Shown here piece after piece: positions 1-8,404 of a stretch of DNA of 64,000 nt (the stretch's first letter is position 1; every line of letters starts with the position of its first letter). The translations under genes were made by a program, and so were the position numbers. The notes below the pieces were generated by a model that saw only the letters and a list, made by a program, of their open reading frames with translations, ran no database searches and was not told the origin of the DNA. The DNA comes from CALEAR01 sp035301485 (GTDB lineage: Bacteria > Pseudomonadota > Gammaproteobacteria > Pseudomonadales > Alcanivoracaceae), in assembly GCA_035301485.1 (NCBI GenBank), contig DATGUF010000038.1:45666-109665 (forward strand), in the 5' to 3' direction.

Positions 1-410
1 TAATCACCACTAACGTGACGCATACGTAGTACAAAGTGGTTTGCAATGTGGGTGCCGCGGTTTAATTTGCGGGCATGACGAACCTGTTCAAGTATATCAA
101 TGCCCTCTGGCAACTGGTTGAGTGTTGGGTCTTCCTTGCCGGGCAAGTGCAAGCTAAACCACTGCTCAGTGACTGCACGGCGGTCTTTTAAACCGCTAAA
201 CCCCACAGAACGAACAGGTATCCCCGCAGCTTTAGCCAATGTTTGAGCCACATCCATAGTGTTCCAGAGCCGTTTACGCACTAGCAACCATAAATGCTCG
301 CCGCCTCCACCTGGCGTGAAACTTAATTGCTCTTGAACAAAAAAATCCTCTGGTTCAGTGCGCATTTGGCCCGTTAGCACTGGCGCCCCGTAGGCGTGAG
401 GCAGGCTCAC
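1..410 (-). CDS. truD: tRNA pseudouridine(13) synthase TruD, N-terminal part
   Basis: TruD makes pseudouridine 13 in tRNA-Glu. I translated this from the minus strand; the gene runs off the left edge, so only about 136 N-terminal residues are present. The fragment shows the family start (TEPEDFFVQE) and the GLKDRRAVT segment, whose Asp is the catalytic residue of TruD. The start is a GTG at 410-408 that overlaps the ispF stop (GTGA). Alignment with E. coli TruD supports this start, since the segment before EPEDF matches in length. An internal ATG (Met16) would cut into the conserved N-terminus. It is co-directional and translationally coupled with ispF. Confidence 0.9.
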   Translation of the reverse strand, partial: MSLPHAYGAPVLTGQMRTEPEDFFVQEQLSFTPGGGGEHLWLLVRKRLWNTMDVAQTLAKAAGIPVRSVGFSGLKDRRAVTEQWFSLHLPGKEDPTLNQLPEGIDILEQVRHARKLNRGTHIANHFVLRMRHVSGD

Positions 411-892
411 TTTACACGCTCCACAAGCACTGTGGCTAAAGCAGTAATGCCTTCTTCGCGCCCCACAAACCCTAGCTTTTCTGTGGTCGTAGCCTTCACC
501 GAAATAGCCTCCACATCGCAGCCTAACAAGGCGCTAATACGCTCGCGAATAGCTTGAATATGTGGTGCCATTTTAGGCCGCTCTGCTAACACCGTTAAAT
601 CCGCATTGGCCAACTGATAACCCTTTGCTGTGATTTTTGCATAGGCAGCTTGCAACAGTTGGCCTGAGTCTGCGCCTTTCCACTGTGCATCAGTATCTGG
701 AAACCAATAGCCTATATCCCCCAACGCGAGCGCGCCTAACAAAGCGTCAGTGAGGGCATGCAACAAGACATCGCCATCAGAGTGAGCCACAAACCCCTTG
801 TGAAACGGAATGCGCACACCACCAATTATTAGGCTATCCCCTTCACCAAAGGCATGTACATCGTAGCCTTGGCCAATACGTATTCGTGCCAT
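407..892 (-). CDS. ispF: 2-C-methyl-D-erythritol 2,4-cyclodiphosphate synthase
   Basis: IspF closes CDP-methylerythritol 2-phosphate to the 2,4-cyclodiphosphate and releases CMP, in the non-mevalonate isoprenoid pathway. The 161-residue product has the family length. It begins MARIRIGQGYDVHAF, where Asp and His are zinc ligands, and continues with SDGDVLLHALTDALLG and, near the end, KATTTEKLGFVGREEG. I chose the ATG at 892 over an upstream in-frame start because the family begins at RIGxGxDVH. This ATG shares one base with the ispD stop (TAATG), indicating coupling. The pathway partners ispD and dxr are also in this window. Confidence 0.97.
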   Translation of the reverse strand: MARIRIGQGYDVHAFGEGDSLIIGGVRIPFHKGFVAHSDGDVLLHALTDALLGALALGDIGYWFPDTDAQWKGADSGQLLQAAYAKITAKGYQLANADLTVLAERPKMAPHIQAIRERISALLGCDVEAISVKATTTEKLGFVGREEGITALATVLVERVK

Positions 893-1590
893 TACTGCTG
901 TTCCTTTGCTTGCTGTTGAAGAAAAAATTCTGCTAAAGCTAAATCTTCCGGCCACGTGATTTTAATATTATCGCTGCGGCCCTGTACCATTTTTGGCTGT
1001 GCGCCTGCGAGTTCCATTGCTGAAGCTTCATCTGTAATTTCATGCCCCGCGGCTAATGCAGCTTCGAGAGCGGCATACAAACGTTCCACAGCAAAAAACT
1101 GCGGTGTAAAAGCACGCCAAATTAATTGACGGTCTAGGGTTTGCACGATACTGCCCTGCGCTACTTTTTTGAGGGTATCAGCAACGGGCACGCCCAAAAT
1201 AGCGCCTTTTGATGAAGCAGTGGCCAACAAGGCATCAATGTCGTTGCTATGTAAACAGGGGCGAGCCATATCGTGCACTAACACCCAAGCTTGTGCGTCA
1301 CCTTGGTGGCGCAAATAACGCAACCCATTCAGTACGGTGTCGGCACGATCGGCGCCACCTACAATGGTTGTTACCTTGGCATGTTGTGCCACCGGCAAGG
1401 TGGGCCAATAAGGATCTGTGGGGCTTATACCCACTACAATTTGCTCTATGGCAGGATGGTTTAAGAGGCGTTCAATGGTGTGTTCAGCCACCGTTTTTCC
1501 TTGCAGCGTGAGGTACTGCTTAGGCTGAGCAGCCCCCATGCGTGCGCCTACGCCGGCACCTGGCACCAGTGCGTAGATACGGCGCTTCAT
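892..1590 (-). CDS. ispD: 2-C-methyl-D-erythritol 4-phosphate cytidylyltransferase
   Basis: IspD couples MEP to CTP to give CDP-methylerythritol. The 232-residue product shows the glycine-rich nucleotide site AGVGARMGAAQPKQYL, the VHDMARPC segment and a C-terminal NIKITWPEDLALAE typical of IspD. In the first motif the usual G-x-G-x-R-M-G pattern is kept. The ATG at 1590 overlaps the ftsB stop (ATGA). The order ftsB-ispD-ispF-truD is a conserved gammaproteobacterial unit. Confidence 0.96.
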   Translation of the reverse strand: MKRRIYALVPGAGVGARMGAAQPKQYLTLQGKTVAEHTIERLLNHPAIEQIVVGISPTDPYWPTLPVAQHAKVTTIVGGADRADTVLNGLRYLRHQGDAQAWVLVHDMARPCLHSNDIDALLATASSKGAILGVPVADTLKKVAQGSIVQTLDRQLIWRAFTPQFFAVERLYAALEAALAAGHEITDEASAMELAGAQPKMVQGRSDNIKITWPEDLALAEFFLQQQAKEQQ

Positions 1591-1898
1591 TCTTTGTTAG
1601 CGTCCTGTTTAGGTGCCATGAGGAATTCGGGCACCAAATAGAAGATTTCATCTCGCTTTATCATGCCGAGATCGCGCCGAGCTATTTCCTCCACGCTATT
1701 TTTTGCGTTTTTAAGATCCGCCACATCCGCCGCCATCAATCGATTACGGGCTTCAAGCTCTTTATTTTGCGCTTCGAGCTCTGCGATTTGCTGTTGCAAA
1801 TGCAAACGATGGCGCCAGCTGCCCTCACCAAACCAAAGGCGATATTGGAAGACAAGGAGAAGCAAAACAAGGAAAACAATGAGTGAGCGGCGCAGCAT
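1587..1898 (-). CDS. ftsB: cell division protein FtsB
   Basis: FtsB is a bitopic divisome protein that forms the FtsQLB complex in the inner membrane. The 103-residue product has a short N-terminus, one hydrophobic segment (about residues 5-20, LIVFLVLLLLVF), then a coiled coil rich in Glu/Gln/Leu (about 35-70), and ends with the family segment EEIARRDLGMIKRDEIFYLVPE. Length and layout match FtsB. It lies between eno and ispD, its standard place in this class. Confidence 0.94.
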   Translation of the reverse strand: MLRRSLIVFLVLLLLVFQYRLWFGEGSWRHRLHLQQQIAELEAQNKELEARNRLMAADVADLKNAKNSVEEIARRDLGMIKRDEIFYLVPEFLMAPKQDANKE

Positions 1899-1930
1899 GT
1901 TAGTTTCGCATGACGTAATTCAAAGAATAC

Positions 1931-1950
1931 AGGGGCTGAAATCAGCCCCT
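1931..1950 (-). terminator. hairpin between eno and ftsB, possible weak terminator
   Basis: AGGGGCTGA and TCAGCCCCT form 9-base arms with a 2-base centre, in the 66-base gap after the eno stop. On the minus strand no clear U-run follows, so it may be a transcript-end or processing hairpin, or a partial attenuator that lets ftsB be read from eno. Confidence 0.45.
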
Positions 1951-1964
1951 GACGTAACCGTGCA

Positions 1965-3266
1965 TTAGCACTTATCTAGCCAGCGCGCGAACTCTTTGCG
2001 GCCGTAATAGGCAGCACGGCCCATTTCCTGTTCAATGCGAATTAAGCGGTTATATTTTGCCACACGGTCAGAGCGGCAGAGTGAGCCTGTTTTAATTTGG
2101 CCCGCAGCTGTTGCCACCGCCAAGTCGGCAATGGTGGTGTCTGCTGTTTCACCTGAACGGTGGGAAATAACAGCGGTGTAACCCGCATCGTGAGCCATCT
2201 TAATCGCATTCAACGTTTCGGTAAGCGTACCAATCTGGTTAAACTTAATCAGGATGGAGTTAGCGATGTTTTCATCGATACCGCGTTGCAAAATTTCAGT
2301 ATTGGTAACGAACAAATCGTCACCCACTAACTGCACACGTTCACCTAAGCGCTCAGTGAGCAACTTCCAACCAGCCCAATCATCTTCATGCAGGCCATCT
2401 TCAATAGAAACAATGGGATAACGATCACAAAGATCAGCGAGATATTCCACGAACTCTGCCGCGGTTAGGCTACGGCCTTCGCCGCTTAGCTCGTATTTAC
2501 CATCTCGATAGAACTCTGAAGCGGCGCAATCAAGAGCCAAAAGAATATCGTCACCTAAGGTGTAACCCGCACGAGATACTGCTTCAGCAATGGCTTCTAG
2601 CGCGGCTTCGTTAGAAGGCAAGTTAGGTGCAAAACCACCCTCATCACCTACGGCTGTATTTAAACCACGTTCTTGCAGTACTTCGCGTAAAGCGTGGAAT
2701 ATCTCTGCGCCGTAACGCACAGCATCAGCCATGGTTTTTGCACCCACAGGCTGAATCATAAACTCTTGAATATCTACGTTGTTATCAGCGTGCTCGCCAC
2801 CGTTAATGATATTCATCATTGGTACAGGTAGGCTAAAAGGCGCTGCATCTTCTTGCAGGCTTGCAATGTAGGCATACAGCGGTTTTTGTTCGTAAGCGGC
2901 AGCCGCTTTTGCAGCCGCTAACGAGACGGCTAAAATAGCGTTCGCACCTAAACGGCCCTTGTTATCGGTGCCATCTAGCTTAATCATGAGCTCATCAATC
3001 TTCGCTTGCTCACGCACATCTTGCTCTAATAACAATTCGCGAATTTCAGAATTAACAAACCCTACCGCGTTCAACACTCCTTTGCCGCCATAGCGTTTTT
3101 TGTCGCCATCGCGTAATTCTAGTGCTTCACGTGCACCTGTAGAGGCACCACTCGGTGCACAAGCTGAGCCCATAATACCCGAAGCAAGAATGACATCTGC
3201 TTCCACTGTGGGGTTACCACGTGAATCGATAATTTCACGTGCTTTAATATCTGTAATCGTTGGCAT
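1965..3266 (-). CDS. eno: enolase (phosphopyruvate hydratase)
   Basis: Enolase interconverts 2-phosphoglycerate and phosphoenolpyruvate and in many gammaproteobacteria is also part of the RNA degradosome. The 433-residue product starts MPTITDIKAREIIDSRGNPT and carries the conserved GASTG loop, Mg-ligand segments (LALDCA, SIEDGLHEDDW, LVGDDLFVTN) and the substrate segment SHRSGETAD. The ATG at 3266 has GGAG upstream. An in-frame start 14 codons earlier adds residues foreign to the family. kdsA ends 28 bases upstream. Confidence 0.98.
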   Translation of the reverse strand: MPTITDIKAREIIDSRGNPTVEADVILASGIMGSACAPSGASTGAREALELRDGDKKRYGGKGVLNAVGFVNSEIRELLLEQDVREQAKIDELMIKLDGTDNKGRLGANAILAVSLAAAKAAAAYEQKPLYAYIASLQEDAAPFSLPVPMMNIINGGEHADNNVDIQEFMIQPVGAKTMADAVRYGAEIFHALREVLQERGLNTAVGDEGGFAPNLPSNEAALEAIAEAVSRAGYTLGDDILLALDCAASEFYRDGKYELSGEGRSLTAAEFVEYLADLCDRYPIVSIEDGLHEDDWAGWKLLTERLGERVQLVGDDLFVTNTEILQRGIDENIANSILIKFNQIGTLTETLNAIKMAHDAGYTAVISHRSGETADTTIADLAVATAAGQIKTGSLCRSDRVAKYNRLIRIEQEMGRAAYYGRKEFARWLDKC

Positions 3267-3294
3267 AATGTTGTCTCCGAACTTATGCAGCCGT

Positions 3295-4146
3295 TTAAGG
3301 ATTAACAATGGTGGGCAAAGACTTTGCTAATTCGTCCACTGCCTTCATTTGCGATAAAAATGGGGCCAGTTGATCCAAGCGCAGTGCGCAAGGCCCATCA
3401 CATAGGGCATTATCTGGATCAGGATGTGCTTCTAGAAACAAACCCGCTAAACCCTGAATCATACCTGAGCGGCCCAAATCTGCCACTTGATGGCGTCGCC
3501 CATCCGCCGAATCACTACGTGCGCCCGGCATTTGCAGAGCATGGGTCACATCAAAGAACACTGGATAACCAAACTGTTTCATGATGCCGAAGCCCAGCAT
3601 GTCTACCACAAGGTTGTTGTAACCAAAGCAAGAACCACGCTCACAAATAATCAGCTGATCATTACCGGCTTCTTCACACTTATGCAGAATGTGCCCTACT
3701 TCATGCGGAGCAATGAACTGCGGCTTTTTGATGTTGATAATGCTATCTGTGGCGGCTAACGCTGTAACTAAATCTGTTTGGCGCGCTAAAAAAGCCGGCA
3801 ACTGCAACACATCAGCCACTTCAGCAGCAGGGGCTGCTTGTTCTGGTTCGTGCACATCAGTGAGTATGGGGCAGTTAAAAGTGCTTTTGACCTCTTCCAA
3901 AATGCGCAGCCCTTCTTCAAGCCCAGGCCCACGATAGGAAGTAAGCGAGGAACGATTGGCCTTATCAAAAGAAGCTTTAAATACCCAAGGAATATTTAAT
4001 TGAGCAGTAACCTCAGCGTAATGCTCGGCCACTTGCATGACCATATCCCGTGATTCAAGCACATTCATGCCACCAAACAGCACAAAAGGATGCTCATTAC
4101 CAATGGGGATATCACCAAGCTGAATAGTTTTTTGCGTTGTCGTCAT
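3295..4146 (-). CDS. kdsA: 3-deoxy-D-manno-octulosonate 8-phosphate synthase
   Basis: KdsA condenses PEP with arabinose 5-phosphate to Kdo-8-phosphate, the precursor of the inner-core sugar of LPS. The 283-residue protein has FGGMNVLESRD, KASFDKANRSS, TDVHEP, IKKPQF, CERGSCFGYNNLVVDM and DVTHALQMPG, all typical of the family. The Asn in KANRSS fits the metal-independent class. It sits between pyrG (13 bases upstream) and eno, the usual pyrG-kdsA-eno cluster. Confidence 0.97.
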   Translation of the reverse strand: MTTTQKTIQLGDIPIGNEHPFVLFGGMNVLESRDMVMQVAEHYAEVTAQLNIPWVFKASFDKANRSSLTSYRGPGLEEGLRILEEVKSTFNCPILTDVHEPEQAAPAAEVADVLQLPAFLARQTDLVTALAATDSIINIKKPQFIAPHEVGHILHKCEEAGNDQLIICERGSCFGYNNLVVDMLGFGIMKQFGYPVFFDVTHALQMPGARSDSADGRRHQVADLGRSGMIQGLAGLFLEAHPDPDNALCDGPCALRLDQLAPFLSQMKAVDELAKSLPTIVNP

Positions 4147-4159
4147 GGTTTAACCTTTA

Positions 4160-5761
4160 TTATGCTTCATGCGTGCGGCGCGCCAGCGCTGCTTTCACAT
4201 AGCTGGTGAACAAGCCGTGCCCATCGCGTGGTGTTGAAGTAAACTCTGGGTGAAACTGGCATCCCACGTACCAAGGGTGGTCTGCCATTTCAACCACCTC
4301 AACAAGGTTACCCTCTTCAGAGCGGCCGGTCACCACAAGGCCCGCTTCTTCGAGCTGAGCCACAAATTTTTCGTTGATTTCATAACGATGACGATGGCGT
4401 TCAAAAATACGTTCTTCGCCATAGCATGTTGCCACCAAGGATTTTGGGGTTAACACACTGTATTGCGCGCCTAAACGCATAATACCTTGCTCACCTGTTA
4501 CTGGGTCTGTAATAGGCAGCACATCCACCACAGGATACTTGGTGTTTGGGTCGAATTCTGTGGAGTGAGCTCCTTCAAGGCCAACAAGATTACGCGCCAC
4601 ATCAATAACAGCGACTTGCATACCTAAGCAGATACCTAAGAAAGGGACTTTATGTTCACGCGCAAACTGCGCCGCTAACACCTTTCCTTCTGTGCCACGA
4701 TCGCCAAAACCACCCGGAACAATAATACCGTCGAGGCCGTGCAACGAAGCCGTTCCTTTTTGCTCTAACGACTCCGCATCAATATAACGTACGTTAACTT
4801 TTGAACGAGTTGCTACGCCGGCATGCACCAGCGCTTCATTGAGGGATTTATAGGCATCGGCCAGGCTGACGTATTTACCCACCAAGCCCACGGTAATTTC
4901 GTGGTCTGGATTAAGCTGCGCTTCTACTACGCGATCCCATTCTGAAAGATCTGGCGTATGGCATTCGAGCCCTAGGCGTTCTACTACGTAGCTATCCATA
5001 TCTTGTTCATGGAGCACACGTGGCACTTGGTAAATAGTTTCACAATCGGGTGTACTGATTACCGCACGGGTTTCCACGTTGGTAAACAGCGCAATTTTTT
5101 CTCGTGCGCTATCTGGCACAGGTTGGTCGGAACGGCACACCAACATATCTGGCTGCAAACCAATAGAACGCAGCTCTTTCACCGAATGTTGAGTAGGCTT
5201 GGTTTTAATTTCACCAGCAGAAGCGATCCAAGGCACTAAGGTAAGATGCACTAATAAAGTGTTTTGCAGGCCTTTTTCAATACGCAATTGGCGCACTGCT
5301 TCTAAGAAAGGAAGGGATTCAATATCACCTGTGGTGCCACCGATTTCAATAATAGCTACATCGGCATCACCTGCACCACGCTGGATTTTTAATTTAATCT
5401 CGTCGGTGATATGGGGGATTACTTGCACTGTGGCACCGAGATATTCACCGCGGCGTTCTTTATCAAGCACGTCTTGGTAAACACGCCCCGTGGTAAAGCT
5501 GTTCACCCGTTTTAAACGAGTGCGTATGAAGCGCTCATAATGGCCTAAATCTAGATCCGTTTCTGCGCCGTCTTCTGTGACGAACACTTCACCATGTTGG
5601 TAAGGGCTCATGGTGCCTGGATCCACGTTAATATAAGGATCCATTTTTAACATGGTTACGTTTAAACCACGCGCTTCTAGCAACGTCGCCAAGGAAGCTG
5701 CTGTAATGCCCTTCCCTAATGACGACACTACGCCACCCGTCACAAATATGTATCGTGTCAT
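4160..5761 (-). CDS. pyrG: CTP synthase
   Basis: PyrG aminates UTP to CTP using glutamine and ATP. The 533-residue product has an N-terminal synthase domain (GGVVSSLGKGITAASL P-loop; DPYINVDPGTMSPYQHGEVFV; EIGGTTGDIES) and a C-terminal class I glutamine amidotransferase domain with nucleophile motif GICLGMQ and the His-Glu pair in QFHPEF. The start is the ATG at 5761 (MTRYIFVTGG). The longer reading adds 25 unconserved residues. A structured 220-base gap lies upstream, so pyrG probably starts its own transcript. Confidence 0.97.
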   Translation of the reverse strand: MTRYIFVTGGVVSSLGKGITAASLATLLEARGLNVTMLKMDPYINVDPGTMSPYQHGEVFVTEDGAETDLDLGHYERFIRTRLKRVNSFTTGRVYQDVLDKERRGEYLGATVQVIPHITDEIKLKIQRGAGDADVAIIEIGGTTGDIESLPFLEAVRQLRIEKGLQNTLLVHLTLVPWIASAGEIKTKPTQHSVKELRSIGLQPDMLVCRSDQPVPDSAREKIALFTNVETRAVISTPDCETIYQVPRVLHEQDMDSYVVERLGLECHTPDLSEWDRVVEAQLNPDHEITVGLVGKYVSLADAYKSLNEALVHAGVATRSKVNVRYIDAESLEQKGTASLHGLDGIIVPGGFGDRGTEGKVLAAQFAREHKVPFLGICLGMQVAVIDVARNLVGLEGAHSTEFDPNTKYPVVDVLPITDPVTGEQGIMRLGAQYSVLTPKSLVATCYGEERIFERHRHRYEINEKFVAQLEEAGLVVTGRSEEGNLVEVVEMADHPWYVGCQFHPEFTSTPRDGHGLFTSYVKAALARRTHEA

Positions 5762-5902
5762 GCACTCACCGCTGCGAAAGAGCATTATGTAGACTTTTCG
5801 TACTACGCAATGCCAAGAATATGGAATACCAATCAAATAAGCCTGAAAAACGACCTGAACAGCCTAACAAGAACTAGAAAATGATTGGATTGGGACGGGA
5901 TT

Positions 5903-5950
5903 AAATACTAACAGAAACACCGTGGCGCCTCAATCAGGCAGTTAGTATTT
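5903..5950. repeat. 10-bp perfect inverted repeat between tilS and pyrG
   Basis: AAATACTAAC (5903-5912) and GTTAGTATTT (5941-5950) are perfect inverted copies separated by 28 bases. Inside lies a smaller GCCT/AGGC hairpin. It begins 30 bases after the tilS stop and about 140 bases before pyrG. No long U-run follows on either strand. It could end the tilS transcript or be a pyrG leader element. Confidence 0.6.
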
Positions 5951-5980
5951 TCAAGCTGTTAATGCAAATTTTATGTAGCC

Positions 5981-7333
5981 TTACCAAACTAGCTCTGGGG
6001 CATTCCAATGCCAATTTAGCACCCAAGCAGGCTCGCCCTTTTTCGGCCGCGCCTCATCACGAGTGCCAAGCCCATAAGCTCCCACTAACTGTTCTTGATA
6101 GTGCCAAGTGGGAGCTTGAAGCCGCCGCCAAGTGGGCATGCCTTGAGCGCGCCACACCTCGCGTAATTCACGATGCATGCCTTCAATATTTAACTTGGCT
6201 CCTTTAGGGGCTGGCGCCAGCGTGAGTTCGGACCAGTGTTGCGGCACCACAGCACCAACACCATTGCTGACCCCCAAGCTAACGTGCAACACCCCTGCCC
6301 CCCATGCATAACGCGCACCATCCGCTAGCTGCACTACTTTGTTTTCCTCGGGCGTGGCCGCCTCAGCATGGCTGAGCAAATACAAACGTTGTTGAAAACG
6401 ACGCCAACTTCCTGCTGACCAAACCACTTGGGGCTGCGCATCGGCGCGCGCAGGGATTAATTCTTGCCACACACGTTCCAACACATTTTTACTAGGCGGT
6501 TGCCAACCACGAGCTAACACCCAGCGATACAGCAGATTACGTTGCCGCGCAGGGCTGAGTTGCTGCAAAGCCACTAAACAAACGCCTCCGTCGGCCTGCA
6601 CCAATGCCTGATAATCTAACTGCGCTAACTCATGCTGCAAAGTAGCTGCATCCTGCTGTAATTCCGCATTGCGCGACAGCGTATTCACCACTTTAGGCCA
6701 ACGCTCTTCAAGCAGCGGCATAAGCTGTTGGCGAATTAAATTGCGATCCACATCCACGTCTTGGTTGGTGGGGTCTTCCACCCAATCTAACTGCCACAAA
6801 TGCGCTACTTTTTCTAAGTGGGCACGGCTTATGCCGAGCATAGGACGCAATATTACCATCCCTTGATACAGGCTATGCTCACTCATGGCGCCTAGCCCTT
6901 GCGGCCCCGCCCCTCTAAACAGTTGTAGTAATAAGGTTTCTGCCTGATCATTCTGATGATGCGCCAACAACAAAGCGCCGCTACGTTGCGTATGTTTTAA
7001 CAATACCTCACGTCGTGCTCGGCGAGCGCGACTTTCAATATTATGTTGGCCTTCAAGGGAGAGTGTTTCAGTGATGAATCGAACGCCCAGCTTATCTGCG
7101 TTGTATTGGCAATATTGTTGCCACGTATCAGCTAAGGGTTGCAGCCCATGATGCACATGCACTGCTGTAAGGCGAGAGGCGGCCCCTGCACGTATGAGTG
7201 CAGCCAGAAGCACTGTGGAATCGAGGCCACCGCTGTAACCTAACGTCAGTGGGCCCGTTGTTTGAGTGAGCCAATAAGCACAACGCAGCACCAAGTTTTC
7301 TCCTATGCGTGCTGCGTTGCTATGTTTACCCAT
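5981..7333 (-). CDS. tilS: tRNA(Ile)-lysidine synthase
   Basis: TilS attaches lysine to C34 of the CAU-anticodon tRNA-Ile so that it reads AUA. The 450-residue protein has the ATP-pyrophosphatase P-loop SGGLDSTVLL (about residues 35-44), the segment HVHHGL, and HHQNDQAET LLLQLFRGAG around residues 125-145, followed by the TilS substrate-binding and C-terminal regions. Length is normal for the two-domain gammaproteobacterial form. It follows accA by 8 bases, as in E. coli and Pseudomonas. Confidence 0.95.
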   Translation of the reverse strand: MGKHSNAARIGENLVLRCAYWLTQTTGPLTLGYSGGLDSTVLLAALIRAGAASRLTAVHVHHGLQPLADTWQQYCQYNADKLGVRFITETLSLEGQHNIESRARRARREVLLKHTQRSGALLLAHHQNDQAETLLLQLFRGAGPQGLGAMSEHSLYQGMVILRPMLGISRAHLEKVAHLWQLDWVEDPTNQDVDVDRNLIRQQLMPLLEERWPKVVNTLSRNAELQQDAATLQHELAQLDYQALVQADGGVCLVALQQLSPARQRNLLYRWVLARGWQPPSKNVLERVWQELIPARADAQPQVVWSAGSWRRFQQRLYLLSHAEAATPEENKVVQLADGARYAWGAGVLHVSLGVSNGVGAVVPQHWSELTLAPAPKGAKLNIEGMHRELREVWRAQGMPTWRRLQAPTWHYQEQLVGAYGLGTRDEARPKKGEPAWVLNWHWNAPELVW

Positions 7334-7341
7334 GGTTAACG

Positions 7342-8295
7342 TTATTCTACGTTACCGTACGACATTAACCGCTCGTAACGGCGCTCTAACAGCTTATCGA
7401 TGCTCATCGCCTCGAGTTTTTCTAACTGTTTAACGAGATGTTCGCGAATACGTTCCGCAGTTAAGGAATAATCGCGGTGCGCACTACCTAGTGGCTCTGG
7501 AATCACTGCATCGACAATGCCCAGTTCATGTAAACGCTCCGCATTCATACCCATGGCTGCGGCAGCTTCGGGCGCTTTTTCTGCACTACGCCATAAAATA
7601 GAGGCACAACCTTCAGGGGAAATCACCGCATAAGTACTGTATTGCAACATTTGCAGGTGATCACACACGCCTATGGCCAAAGCTCCGCCCGAGCCACCTT
7701 CGCCCACCACCGTAGTGATAATGGGAACGCGAAGGTTTGACATCACGAGCAAATTACGGGCAATGGCTTCACTCTGGCCACGCTCTTCTGCATCAATACC
7801 TGGGAACGCGCCGGGTGTATCAATGAAGGTAAAGATAGGCATTTTAAAACGTTCTGCCATTTCCATCAGCCGCAACGCTTTACGGTAACCTTCGGGCTTA
7901 GGCATGCCGAAATTGCGGCGCACCTTTTCTCTCACTTCTCGCCCTTTTTGATGGCCTATCACCATCACAGGCTTATCGTTAAGCCGCGCAATACCACCCA
8001 CAATGGCTGGATCATCCGCAAAGGTGCGGTCGCCATGCAGTTCATCAAACTGTTCAAAAATAAGATCAATGTAATCGAGCGTGTGAGGACGCTGAGAATG
8101 GCGCGCCAACTGCGATATTTGCCAGGGCGTTAAACCGCCAAATACTGACTCCATCAGAGTTTGGCTTTTCTCTTCTAAACGTTGGATTTCATCCGAAATA
8201 TTCACATCTGCATCGCTACTGGCGCGACGCAGTTCCTCAATTTTTGTTTCTAGCTCAGCAATAGGCTGCTCAAAGTCGAGAAAATTGGGGTTCAT
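7342..8295 (-). CDS. accA: acetyl-CoA carboxylase carboxyltransferase, alpha subunit
   Basis: AccA with AccD transfers the carboxyl group from carboxybiotin to acetyl-CoA, the first step of fatty acid synthesis. The 317-residue product begins MNPNFLDFEQPIAELE, then a coiled region, and carries FGGLTPWQ, FDELHGDR, HQKGRE, FIDTPGAFPG, GEGGSGGALA and SPEGCASILWR, all characteristic. AGAGG lies about 8 bases before the ATG. It is placed between dnaE and tilS as in most gammaproteobacteria. Confidence 0.97.
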   Translation of the reverse strand: MNPNFLDFEQPIAELETKIEELRRASSDADVNISDEIQRLEEKSQTLMESVFGGLTPWQISQLARHSQRPHTLDYIDLIFEQFDELHGDRTFADDPAIVGGIARLNDKPVMVIGHQKGREVREKVRRNFGMPKPEGYRKALRLMEMAERFKMPIFTFIDTPGAFPGIDAEERGQSEAIARNLLVMSNLRVPIITTVVGEGGSGGALAIGVCDHLQMLQYSTYAVISPEGCASILWRSAEKAPEAAAAMGMNAERLHELGIVDAVIPEPLGSAHRDYSLTAERIREHLVKQLEKLEAMSIDKLLERRYERLMSYGNVE

Positions 8296-8356
8296 ATACT
8301 AAGCCTCTACAGATTCTTTTGCGTGCAGTGTACTTGCATTAGGGGGCGTTGGTCGA

Positions 8357-8381
8357 GAAAGCAACGGAAAAACCTCGTTGC
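8357..8381 (-). terminator. possible terminator after dnaE
   Basis: On the minus strand GCAACG-(9 bases)-CGTTGC is followed by TTTCTC, about 24 bases after the dnaE stop and before accA. The stem is only 6 bp and the U-run short, so termination is likely partial. Confidence 0.4.
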
Positions 8382-8404
8382 AAAATGTATTCATGCCCCA
8401 TGAA

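Noticed and set aside
5762..5836. Longer pyrG start 25 codons upstream
   Set aside because: The family begins at TRYIFVTGG; the added residues are not conserved and lie in the leader region.
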